Of a stretch of 64,000 nucleotides of DNA, positions 7,133 to 16,101 are shown piece after piece. Within the stretch, counting starts at the first letter, position 1. Each line of letters starts with the position of its first letter. A program made the position numbers and the translations under genes. Location: assembly GCF_015554145.1 (NCBI RefSeq), contig NZ_JADNHZ010000005.1, forward strand, positions 1 to 64,000. Direction: 5' to 3'. A model generated the notes under the pieces. That model saw only the letters and a program-made list of their open reading frames with translations, did no database searches and was not told the origin of the DNA. This DNA comes from Collinsella aerofaciens. Its GTDB lineage: Bacteria > Actinomycetota > Coriobacteriia > Coriobacteriales > Coriobacteriaceae.

Positions 7133-10100
7133 ATGCCTGTTCGAATCTATACCACCAACGCCGGCGCGGATTTGAGCGATGCCGAGGCGGCGCTGCTTGC
7201 CGACCTTATTGCCCGCCACGGGCGTGCCGTGCTGCTGGCGCCAACGTTTGCCGAGCTCGACCTGTGCCGTCATGATGCGGCGGAAGCCGGCGTTTCGCTG
7301 GGTATTGACTACAAGACGCCTACATCGTGGCTTCGCTCGCTTTGGGAGCTTTTGGGCGACGGGCGCGGTTTCGTCGACAACCTGCAGCGCCAGATGCTGT
7401 TTTCGGACATGGTAGCGCGCCTCGACGACGCCGACCTGCAGCCGCTTTCGCGCAGCCAGGGCACGGTGCGTATGCTCGCGCGTATGGCTCGCGATGTGCT
7501 GCCGGGTGTGGCAGGGACAGGTGCCGAGCGTTGCTGCGACAACGTTTGCAAGCCCAAGCCCAAAAGCGACGCCGAGGCTCGCGTGTTTGAACTTTTGTGC
7601 GCCTATGCGCGCGGTTTGGACCGTCGAGATATGGTCGAGCCCTGCGAGGCGGCTGACATTATGGCCGGCGCTTTGGCCGACAACCTGCCGGGGTGCGCCC
7701 GCGCCGTTTGCGTGCGCGGCGTCACGTCATTTACGTATAGCCTGCTCGAGCTGCTGTCCGCCGTGGCAAACAACGGGGGAGAGGTTGTCGTGCTGCTCGC
7801 CCGCGAGCAAGCGGCGATGCGTGAGGAGCTGGCCACGGCATTTGATGTCCGCGGTGTGCTGTTTGAGATCGCGCCGCTGGGGGAGGGCGCCGCCGCGCCC
7901 CAGACTGCCTCCAAGTCCGCTGCTCAGCCTGCCTTTATTGAGGTCGCCGGCCCCCATGCCCGTGCCCATGCTTATGCGGACGTCATCGATAAGTTGGTGA
8001 AAGCGCACAAGGAGTCCAAGGACGATAAAGCTGCTGCAACACCCGCCGACCCCGTACGCGTGCTCGTTGTTTCTGCCCGGGCACCCCAGCTGTTCGGCGA
8101 GCTTGCCGCTCGTTTGGCGGCGCGCCACGTTGCTGCCGAGACGGCCGAGTTCACGGCGTTTTCCCAATCCATTGCGGGCAGGCAGTTCACGGCGCTCGCC
8201 AACCTGATCGAGCGTATGAAGGCCGCTGACGAAGGGGCAGCTTCTAAGACTGAGTGGTGGCCCGCTCCGGAGCTTACCGACTGGATTTACAGCCCGCTTT
8301 CGGGTGCCGACGCCGCCAGCGCGCGCACGTTCGACAAGAATATGCGACTGTCGCGCAGCAAGACCACTGCGGGCGTCAAGAGCCTGCTGCAGAGCGTGCA
8401 GGGCCAGGTGAGGGGCGCGCGTAAAGCGGCGAGCGACGAGAACTGGCTTAAGAACGTGCCGTGCGTGATCTCGGACGTGTTCCAGGCGCTGTGGCGCGAC
8501 AAACCCGTGACGGCGCTCAAGGCCATGCTTGCCGTTGCCGAGGCACTGCCCGATCGCGCACTTGGCGGTCTCGACGGTCAGGCCCGTCGCCAGGCGGAGG
8601 TGGCCCTGCTGTGCCACGTCATCGACATCCTTATGAATGGCGCCCGTGCGCTCGACGTGTCGCAGGCCGCGACCGTGCCCGTGCTCGATGACATTCGAAC
8701 CAAGGTGGACAAGCGTAGCTCCGCCTACGATTACGAGACCTACGAGGTTGACCGTGCGCCACGCGCCCAGGTTCGCTTTGCTTCGCTTGCCGATGCGGCG
8801 GCTCTGCGCCCCGGCAGCTACGATGCCGTGCTGTTTGCCGATGTCGATCTGGACAGCTATCCGCTCTCACACGAAGAGGGGCCGCTGACCACGCTGACGG
8901 CGAGCCTCGGTCGCGAGGGCGTGACGCTTGAGCCTGCGGCCTTGCTGCGCGCACGCTTTGGCCGCGCGATACAAGCGTCGCGTGGTCCGGTTACGCTCGC
9001 CCGTGTGACCCACGATCGTCAGGCGCGCGAGTGCTATCCGGCGGCCGTGTGGACCGAGTTGCGGGCGCATGCCGAGGCCGCTAACGATGCTAAGGCCGCT
9101 GACGCCGACAAGGCCGCTGACGATGCTAAGGCCGTTGGCGCCGACAAGGCGAAGTGTGTGGGTGAGGGCGATATCGTAAGGGACTTTGATCCCGCGGCAG
9201 GCGAAGGTCTTAGGCGCGAGCGCGTGACCTGCGAAGCTCCTCAGCATCTGAGCGATGAAGCCATTCCGTATCTGGTCCTGCGTCGTCGCGATGGCGAGGG
9301 CGAGGATGCGCCGCTGGTGCCGCGCCTGACGTCTGCCTCGCAGATCGAGGCCTATTCGACCTGCCCGCTATGCTGGTTCGTCTCGTACCGCGTGAAGCCT
9401 CAGTCGATCGACGCTGGCTTTGGCAATATGGAGAAGGGCAACTTTGTCCACGACGTGCTGGAACACTTGCATGCCCGTCTGCCCCAGGAGGGCATGGAGC
9501 GCGTGACACCCATGAATCTGCCACGCGCGAAGGAGCTGCTGCGCGAGGTCTTTGACGAGACCCTGGCCGAGCATGCGGGCAAGCGCGGTACCGAGGGCCC
9601 GCTCGTGCCGCTCTCCCCGGTGGAGGAGCGCCAGGTGGCCGAGATTTTGCCGCAGCTGGAGGGCGTTCTTGCCTACGAGTCCGAGGCGCTCGCGCCCTTC
9701 GCGCCGCGCTACCTGGAGTTTGCGTTCAACGAGCTCCAGGTCGAGTATGCCGGCTGGCCGCTCGGCGGGCGCATCGACCGCGTGGATGTGGATGCCGAGA
9801 ATCGCGCCGTGGTAATCGACTACAAGCATCGCACGGGCGTTGAGGAGTTTAAACTCGCCGACCCCACGGTGCGCGACGAGGAATCGGGCGAGGCCGCCAT
9901 CGACGACCCGCGGTGGCTGCCGCCCCATACCCAGACGCTTATCTATGCGCAGGCCATGCGCCGGGCGCTGGATCTGGATGCCCGTGCGGCGCTCTATTTT
10001 TCGACCAAGGGCGGCAAACCGGCGCTGCGCGGCGCCGCGAGTGCCGAGTTGCTTGAGGAAGAGCGCGGCGACAGCCGCATCCCAGGCCTTAAGAAGGGCT

Positions 10101-10285
10101 TTCCCGGCGAGGGCGGCAACATGGACTTTGATGCGCTGCTCGATCGCGTGGAGACCGGCATTGCCGAGCGTCTGCGCGAGCTCGAGGCAGGCAACGTTGC
10201 CGCCGTCGACCCGACGTCGGCTCAGGCCGCGCATGCGCGCTGCTCGTATAACCACGAAGGAACGTTTGTAAGGAGGGACGTGTAG
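7133..10285 (+). CDS. addB: AddB-like PD-(D/E)XK nuclease subunit of the AddAB/RexAB complex
   Basis: This 1050-residue protein is encoded directly before an AddA-type helicase-nuclease, the order seen in Bacillus. AddAB processes double-strand ends for RecA loading. The C-terminal domain has the nuclease core GRIDRVDVDAENRAVVIDYK (about residues 878-897). A cysteine pair STCPLC (about 742) and one near the C-terminus (ARCSYN) recall the Fe-S staple of AddB, but the usual full four-cysteine set is not evident. The N-terminal region is the inactivated helicase-like scaffold and no clear Walker A is visible. Around residues 649-673 lies an Ala/Asp/Lys low-complexity stretch made of repeated DNA (9078-9150), probably a flexible linker. 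Start ATG 7133 follows GTGGAGG. Confidence 0.85.
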   Translation: MPVRIYTTNAGADLSDAEAALLADLIARHGRAVLLAPTFAELDLCRHDAAEAGVSLGIDYKTPTSWLRSLWELLGDGRGFVDNLQRQMLFSDMVARLDDADLQPLSRSQGTVRMLARMARDVLPGVAGTGAERCCDNVCKPKPKSDAEARVFELLCAYARGLDRRDMVEPCEAADIMAGALADNLPGCARAVCVRGVTSFTYSLLELLSAVANNGGEVVVLLAREQAAMREELATAFDVRGVLFEIAPLGEGAAAPQTASKSAAQPAFIEVAGPHARAHAYADVIDKLVKAHKESKDDKAAATPADPVRVLVVSARAPQLFGELAARLAARHVAAETAEFTAFSQSIAGRQFTALANLIERMKAADEGAASKTEWWPAPELTDWIYSPLSGADAASARTFDKNMRLSRSKTTAGVKSLLQSVQGQVRGARKAASDENWLKNVPCVISDVFQALWRDKPVTALKAMLAVAEALPDRALGGLDGQARRQAEVALLCHVIDILMNGARALDVSQAATVPVLDDIRTKVDKRSSAYDYETYEVDRAPRAQVRFASLADAAALRPGSYDAVLFADVDLDSYPLSHEEGPLTTLTASLGREGVTLEPAALLRARFGRAIQASRGPVTLARVTHDRQARECYPAAVWTELRAHAEAANDAKAADADKAADDAKAVGADKAKCVGEGDIVRDFDPAAGEGLRRERVTCEAPQHLSDEAIPYLVLRRRDGEGEDAPLVPRLTSASQIEAYSTCPLCWFVSYRVKPQSIDAGFGNMEKGNFVHDVLEHLHARLPQEGMERVTPMNLPRAKELLREVFDETLAEHAGKRGTEGPLVPLSPVEERQVAEILPQLEGVLAYESEALAPFAPRYLEFAFNELQVEYAGWPLGGRIDRVDVDAENRAVVIDYKHRTGVEEFKLADPTVRDEESGEAAIDDPRWLPPHTQTLIYAQAMRRALDLDARAALYFSTKGGKPALRGAASAELLEEERGDSRIPGLKKGFPGEGGNMDFDALLDRVETGIAERLRELEAGNVAAVDPTSAQAAHARCSYNHEGTFVRRDV

Positions 10286-10288
10286 ACC

Positions 10289-13200
10289 ATGGATCTTTCG
10301 ACTTTGATGCCGCAACAACTGCAAGTCGTCAAAACGCTCGACCGCCCGCTGTTTGTCTCGGCAGGTGCCGGCTCGGGCAAGACCTTTACCCTCACGCGCC
10401 GCATCGTCTACGCGCTCTCGCCCGAATCCGGTCCGTTCGTTGAGCATCTGGACCAGGTGCTCGCCATTACCTTTACCAAAGATGCCGCGGCCGAGATCCG
10501 TGACCGTGTGCGCCGCGCGCTCATCGACGAGGGCATGGACGAGGAAGCCCTGACCGTCGACGATGCGTGGATCTCGACCATTCACGGCATGTGCTCGCGT
10601 ATCCTGCGCGCACATGCGTTGGAGCTGGGCATCGATCCCGAGTTCACGGTGCTCACCGATACCGACGAGCTTATGGACCAGGCTGTTGAGCATGTGCTGG
10701 CCCGCGCGACGGCGCCCGATGCCGCCCCCGAGCTCGCCGCTTCGCTTAAGGCCCTCTACGCTTGGTATCCCATGGCGGGCGAGGGTGGGCCGTTTGGCGC
10801 CGGTACCACCATTAAAGGACTGGTGCGCGACTTGCTGGAGCTATCGAGCCAGCTGCCGGGCGGCATGGACGATGTGTGCGTGGCGCGCGGCCAGGCTGAC
10901 ACCTCGGCGCTTGCCGACGCCTATCGCGCGGCGTTGGGTGCGAGCAAGGCCGCGACCGAAAAGGCACAGGTGGCACTCGACGCCATCGACGCGTTTGAGG
11001 CGAGCGGCAAAACCATGGAGGATGCGGCGCGACTCATGATGTCGTGCAGCATGCCTCGGGCGAGCAAGGCGTTTTCTAAGGAGCAGGTGGAGCTACTCAA
11101 GGCCGAGGCTGCCGATGCGTTTATCAATATCGTGCTGGCCTGCGGTGGTCCCGCGCTCGATGCGCTGGTGGGCCTGGCCCGTTCCGTGGAGGCTGAGTAT
11201 CGCGCGCTGAAGGCCGGCCAGTCCGCGCTCGATAACAACGACCTACTGCGTATGGCGTACGAGGCGCTGCGCGACTATCCGGCTATTCGAGCGGCCTATG
11301 AGGGCCGCTTTAAGATGGTCATGATCGACGAGTTCCAGGATACCGACCAGATGCAGGTCGACCTGATCCGTTACCTGACCGGCGCGGGTGAGCGTGCGCT
11401 GTGTACCGTGGGCGATGCACAGCAGTCGATCTACCGCTTCCGTGGTGCCGAGGTCGAGGTGTTCCGTCGCCAGGAGCGCAAGGTGGGTTCGACGACGGCG
11501 TCCGAGACGGTCGCCACGTCCGATGCCCCCGCCGGCGAGCTCGTCAAGCTTGTACGCAACTTCCGCAGCCACGACGAGGTGCTGCGCTATGTGGCGCGCG
11601 TCTTTGACGGCGACACCGGTGGTTTGATGCAGGGGTTCTTGGATCTTGAACCGAGCGACGAACGCGAGGACAAGCTCAAGGCGAAGGCATCGCGCCGCCA
11701 GGCGATCTTCGTTGCCGGCGGCAGCACCCAGGAGCGAACGCAGGCGAAAGCTCGTGCGATTGCGGAGCGATTCCAAGCGCTCGTTAAAGCGGGCCAGCCC
11801 CAGGGCGGTATGGTGCTGCTGCTAGGGCGCATGACCAATGCCGATGTCTACGCACAGGCGTTTCGCGACCAGGGGCTCGACTGCGTCATCGCGGGCGGCT
11901 CGGTCTTTGCCCAGACAGCCGAGGTGCAGACGGTGCGTGCTCTGGTGTGCGCGCTTGCCAATCCGGCCGATACGGCGCAGGGCCTCATGCCGCTGCTGGC
12001 ATCGCCGATGTTTGCGCTGGGCGCCCAGGAGTTTTTGGCGCTGGCGACCAAGCTGGACGACCAGACGGGGGAGACCTCGCGCCGCAACATCGACGCGGGC
12101 ATCATGAGCGATTGTGACGTGCCGGGGCTGCGGGACCTGCCGCTGCTGACGCGCGCCCGCGAGGTGTTGCGCCATGCGCTTCGTCGCGTGGGGCGCGATT
12201 CGTTCGCCGCCATCGCGCGCGATACTGTCAACGCCTCCGGCTGGTTTGTGCGTCTGGCGCAGCGTGGTCCCGAGGGCAAGGCCATCGCCGCCAACGTGCT
12301 CAAGGCGCTCGACGCCGTGGCCGAGGCAGAGGCCGAGCTCGGCAATTCTCCGCGCTCCATCGCGCTCGCCTTCGACCGCTTCTTGGCGGGCAAGGAGGCC
12401 CCGGGCGCGCTCAACGAGGAGGGCGACGGCGCGGTGCGCATCATGACGGTGCATGCGTCCAAGGGTCTGGAGTATCCGGTCGTAGCGGTTGCCGAGTGTT
12501 TTGGCGTGCGCAAATCGTCCGGTGCGGCTCAGATGGGGCGTGTCGAGGGCGGAGCGCAGGTCGTGGCGCTGCCGGCACGCTTCGACGGCGTTAAACTCGC
12601 GGACGGCACGTTCGTAAAGGGCGATGACGTCAAAAAGCAGTTTGAGCATGCGTTTAAGGGTAAGGGCACGTCGCTATGGTTGCCGCCGGAGCTCATGGAG
12701 GATGTCTGCGCGACGGGTTCTCCCGCCGAGGCATTCGTTCGCCTGCGCAACGACGACCTGCAGCTTTCGCTCGAGGAGCGGGCTCGCTTGCTCTATGTCG
12801 CCATGACGCGAGCGCGCGAGCTGGTCATTCTGGCGATGGATGTCGGCGTGAGCCGCGGCAAGGTGACGGCGCCGACCTTCGATGTCGAGACGGATCTGAC
12901 CTACGACGTGCTGCGCCGCATCCTGCCGACCGACAGCCTGGACATACCGCAGCTCGATAGCGACCGTTTGGTGTTCGACAACTCCAAGCCGGGCGACTAC
13001 GAGCTCATCTCGCTGGCGGACTTTACGTTTGGCGAGCAGGCGTTTGAGGTCAACGCTTCGCTGGATGTCGAGGGCAGGCTTGTCCGCGGCGATGCGGAGC
13101 CGGAGGGTGCCGGTGCGGATGCCCACGCCGCTGTTCCCGGTCCAGCCGACCCCGAGCCCGATGCGTTTGAGCTCGTGTATCCCCAGGCGGTGGGCGTGCG

Positions 13201-13912
13201 CATGGGCACCTGCCCGTATCCGGCGCGCGATTCGTACAGCTACTCGTCAATTGCCGCGGCGCTGCATGCCGAGTCCGAGGACCGAGCCGCCGAGGCGCAT
13301 GTGCCCATAGACGAGGCTGGCGATGATGTGGAGTCGGATGGTTCCGAGATGACGGATGCAGGCGTGGCCGCCGTTGAGCCCGCCGGCAACCCCATGGCGC
13401 TGGGCTCGGCGTTCCATGCCGCCTGCCAGTGGCTGATCGAGATGGGTGCCGATGCGCTGCCCGCCGAGCGTGCCGATGCGCTGGCGCGCCTGTGGTGCCT
13501 GACGCCGGAGCAGCGCGAACGCTTCGACGTTGCCCTGGACCGCTGGCTCAAGTCGGCTGCTCGTGCCGACCTGCTCGCGTGGCCGTGCGTTCGCGCCGAG
13601 GTGCCGTTCTTCTCGCTGGGCTGCGAGGACGAGGACATCGCCCGCTACGGTGCATATGCCGAGGGCGCCATCGACGCTTTGGCGACGAACCCGGCGGATT
13701 CGTCATGCGCGCTGGTCATCGACTACAAGACGGGCAGGACGCCGGACGAGACGCCGGAACAGCTGCAGGAGAAGCACGCCCTGCAGGCGCGCGTCTACTC
13801 CGATGTGTTGCACAAGGCGGGCTTTGAGGCCGTGACCGTCAAGTTCGTCCGCGTGGAGCAAGTCGACCCCGCCAACCCCTGCGAGCCTCAAGTAGTCACC
13901 TACAGCCTCTAG
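10289..13912 (+). CDS. addA: AddA-type UvrD-family helicase-nuclease
   Basis: This 1207-residue superfamily 1A helicase carries a C-terminal PD-(D/E)XK nuclease. It unwinds and cuts DNA ends together with AddB. Helicase motifs in order are SAGAGSGKTFTLT (Walker A, about 25), ITFTKDAAAEIRDR, MIDEFQDTD (about 346), GDAQQSIYRFRGA, LVRNFRSHDEVL, TVHASKGLEYPVV and LLYVAMTRARELV. The nuclease part has GSAFHAACQ, then VIDYKTGR (about 1143) and QARVYSDVL, the QxxxY motif. A strong AAGGAGGG ribosome site lies inside the end of addB and the stop-to-start gap is 3 bases, so the two are translated from one message. A Glu/Ala/Asp-rich insert near 930-1010 before the nuclease domain looks like a linker. 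Confidence 0.93.
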   Translation: MDLSTLMPQQLQVVKTLDRPLFVSAGAGSGKTFTLTRRIVYALSPESGPFVEHLDQVLAITFTKDAAAEIRDRVRRALIDEGMDEEALTVDDAWISTIHGMCSRILRAHALELGIDPEFTVLTDTDELMDQAVEHVLARATAPDAAPELAASLKALYAWYPMAGEGGPFGAGTTIKGLVRDLLELSSQLPGGMDDVCVARGQADTSALADAYRAALGASKAATEKAQVALDAIDAFEASGKTMEDAARLMMSCSMPRASKAFSKEQVELLKAEAADAFINIVLACGGPALDALVGLARSVEAEYRALKAGQSALDNNDLLRMAYEALRDYPAIRAAYEGRFKMVMIDEFQDTDQMQVDLIRYLTGAGERALCTVGDAQQSIYRFRGAEVEVFRRQERKVGSTTASETVATSDAPAGELVKLVRNFRSHDEVLRYVARVFDGDTGGLMQGFLDLEPSDEREDKLKAKASRRQAIFVAGGSTQERTQAKARAIAERFQALVKAGQPQGGMVLLLGRMTNADVYAQAFRDQGLDCVIAGGSVFAQTAEVQTVRALVCALANPADTAQGLMPLLASPMFALGAQEFLALATKLDDQTGETSRRNIDAGIMSDCDVPGLRDLPLLTRAREVLRHALRRVGRDSFAAIARDTVNASGWFVRLAQRGPEGKAIAANVLKALDAVAEAEAELGNSPRSIALAFDRFLAGKEAPGALNEEGDGAVRIMTVHASKGLEYPVVAVAECFGVRKSSGAAQMGRVEGGAQVVALPARFDGVKLADGTFVKGDDVKKQFEHAFKGKGTSLWLPPELMEDVCATGSPAEAFVRLRNDDLQLSLEERARLLYVAMTRARELVILAMDVGVSRGKVTAPTFDVETDLTYDVLRRILPTDSLDIPQLDSDRLVFDNSKPGDYELISLADFTFGEQAFEVNASLDVEGRLVRGDAEPEGAGADAHAAVPGPADPEPDAFELVYPQAVGVRMGTCPYPARDSYSYSSIAAALHAESEDRAAEAHVPIDEAGDDVESDGSEMTDAGVAAVEPAGNPMALGSAFHAACQWLIEMGADALPAERADALARLWCLTPEQRERFDVALDRWLKSAARADLLAWPCVRAEVPFFSLGCEDEDIARYGAYAEGAIDALATNPADSSCALVIDYKTGRTPDETPEQLQEKHALQARVYSDVLHKAGFEAVTVKFVRVEQVDPANPCEPQVVTYSL

Positions 13913-13928
13913 CCACCTCAGGCTTTAT

Positions 13929-13983
13929 GGTGCTATTTGGTTGGTTTTGCGGCCGTAAGGCCCTCAATCGTCCAAATGGCACC
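13929..13983. repeat. Imperfect hairpin after addA
   Basis: GGTGCTATTTGG (13929-13940) and CCAAATGGCACC (13972-13983) are inverted copies with one mismatch. A small inner palindrome GGCC-GTAA-GGCC lies between them. There is no T-run; it may still end the addBA transcript. Confidence 0.4.
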
Positions 13984-14048
13984 GCAACGCATGGGAGAGC
14001 TTGGGGCGGTACAATGGCCCGAACGGTTCAAACGAATAAGGGGCCATC

Positions 14049-14558
14049 ATGCAGCTCACCAAAACGCTTAAGGTGACGCCGGAGGAGCTTTTTGACGCTC
14101 TGGCGGGGTCCATCATGCGGGATATCGAGAACGTCACGGGCAAACGTCCTAGCCGCAATAAGCTCAACGGCTATAAGTACGAGAAGCGCGCCCAGTCCGC
14201 AAAAGGCAAGACCAAGGGCACGGCGATCAAGGTTAAGATCAAGCACTTTGACTACCCGTGCCTCTATGAGGTCCGTTTTCAGTATGCGGCGGGCATCAAT
14301 ACCATGCGCTATGAGACTGCACCTGCTGGCGATGGTGCTTGCGAGCTCACCTATACCGAGGATTTTCAGGGTGCGGGTGGCAACACGTCTGGCATGCGCG
14401 GCAAGCTCGGCCTCTTCTTCTACGAGCGCAAGCTCAAGAGCCACGCCAACCAGACGATTGATCAAATCGTCAAATACATCGAGGGTGAGCGCCGCGTAAA
14501 GGCTAATCCCGCCTTCGCCGATGATACTGCCGAAAACGCTTCGGATGTATTCCATTGA
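14049..14558 (+). CDS. DUF3284 domain protein
   Basis: This 169-residue soluble protein begins MQLTKTLKVTPEELFDALAGSIMRDIENVTGK and contains LTYTEDFQG, the pattern of DUF3284 (helix-grip, SRPBCC-like small proteins of Firmicutes and Coriobacteriia). The family has no assigned function; in other genomes it is sometimes found near PTS genes, which are absent here. A long basic stretch follows (KYEKRAQSAKGKTKGTAIKV). ATG 14049 follows AAGGGG. It stands alone between addA and the broken MFS gene. Confidence 0.75.
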   Translation: MQLTKTLKVTPEELFDALAGSIMRDIENVTGKRPSRNKLNGYKYEKRAQSAKGKTKGTAIKVKIKHFDYPCLYEVRFQYAAGINTMRYETAPAGDGACELTYTEDFQGAGGNTSGMRGKLGLFFYERKLKSHANQTIDQIVKYIEGERRVKANPAFADDTAENASDVFH

Positions 14559-14661
14559 TACCCTGTGCAAAAGCTTTACCGCTCTTCACATCAACTGTGA
14601 ACACTTCAGGCTTCGAGTCAGTAGCGAGCGGCCCGACAAAAGTAGTTGATGGAAGTGCCAA

Positions 14662-15861
14662 ATGAATAAGAATGCCGCTACGCAGCTGCACATCTATTCC
14701 GCCCTTTTCGTTCTCGCGGGATTTGTTTTAAATCGGGGAGTGTTTCTACTTTTCCTTGCGGAGAAAGGAATGTCTGTCACGGAAATCGCGCTTTATCAAG
14801 CTCTGTTTAACATTGCAACGGTCGTCCTCGAGCTGCCAACAGGGCTGATAGGCGATTTCTTTGGAAAGAAGTTTTCGATTCAAGTGGGCGTGCTGCTGCT
14901 TTTCTTCCATACGGCTGGCATGCTGTTGCTCTCAGGCCCCTTTCTTGTCGTACTTTCCCTTGTTGAGGCACTCGCCTACTCCCTTCAATCGGGATCCGAA
15001 CAAGCACTTTTATATGAAATTGCCCGGAATGCCGGTCAAGGAGAGCGCTTCCTCACCATCAATGCTCGGCTGCTTGCCGCACAATCAATCGCTACGGGAG
15101 TGGCAATCGTACTTGGATCATTCATTGCCCAAATATCTTGGAGTGCCCTCTACGTATGCGTTTCCGTTTTCTATCTTCTGCAGCTTTTCCTTCTGTATCC
15201 CATTGAGAGGATGGAAACGACCCATTCCAAAAACTCTGGGGAGGAAAGGTTTGACGTAGCCAAGATCTTCAGACGCGAAACCTGGTGCATTGGAGAATCC
15301 GCTTTTGCGGTATTGCTTCTTCTAATCGGCACAAGCATGCTCGACGGATTCTATGGGAGTTATTACAACTTGAATCAGTTGGTATTCGACGCATTTGATG
15401 CTCCCGTCTCCATAATAGGAATCTTTTTCGGTGCATCCTATGCAGTAAATGCGACGGCCTACATTGCAGCAGATTTCTTCTCATCGCGTTTCGGGAAAAG
15501 AAATACCATGCTCGGCTCGATGCTAATCGAAGCTGGCCTTTTCTTGATTCTTCCGTGGCTCGCTTCAAATCCTCTGTGTTTGTTTGGCCTTAGCATGGTG
15601 CTTTGTTTTCTCCCGGAAGTGGTGTACATCACTTCGGAAAACTAAATTCAAGACGCGATTGCGGACGATCTCCGCGCGACGATCCTTTCCGTCGCGTCTC
15701 TGGTAAGGGCCCTCTTTTCCGCAATGTTTTTCTCCATATTTGGACATGTGTTGGGGTTATATCCCATTCAGATAGCGCTCGGTATTATTGGTGCAATCGC
15801 GATAGCAATTACCGCCGTTGTTTCATTAAAAATGGTAGGAATACAGGTCTCCAAGAATTGA
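14662..15861 (+). pseudogene. MFS transporter interrupted by one in-frame stop codon
   Basis: The reading frame encodes a 399-residue major facilitator protein, but codon 328 (15643-15645) is TAA. After the stop the same frame continues without a break for 71 codons (IQDAIADDLRATILSVAS...), which is the expected IxxxLRATILS motif and last two membrane helices, ending at TGA 15859-15861. Without readthrough the product lacks its C-terminal two to three helices. The N-terminal half has the typical LPTGLIGDFFGKKFS motif A. The gene is clearly less GC-rich than its neighbours and uses different codons, suggesting horizontal acquisition. The substrate cannot be predicted; the family includes drug and sugar exporters. 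A sequencing error at the stop is possible. Confidence 0.85.
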
Positions 15862-16101
15862 TATATCGATTGACGAGCTATCCGAAGCGTCGAGCCTTCT
15901 TGATGGACATGACTATTCGTCACAAATCATTCCGCGCATCGCCGGGGTTCCAGTAATACTCGATATATCTGGATGCCCTCATTCCCCTTTTTGAAGGTCC
16001 CAAATTGACTACCCGTGTTGGTTTGGCTAGGTTCGGGTGCTATCCGCGCCGTGCGGTAAAATCGTTCAGTCAGAACACGAACCCGCATCGGAGCTCATCA
16101 C
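15862..16101. other. Intergenic region before dnaE
   Basis: No supported gene was found. TAAAAT at 16057-16062 could be the -10 of the dnaE promoter. Confidence 0.35.

Noticed and set aside
9078-9150. Tandem GCTAAGGCCGCTGAC-like repeats
   Set aside because: They are in frame within addB as an Ala/Asp/Lys linker, not an independent element.
15840-15994. Open frame after the MFS pseudogene (SIDELSEASSLLDGHDYSSQ)
   Set aside because: It has no start codon or ribosome site and no recognisable family.
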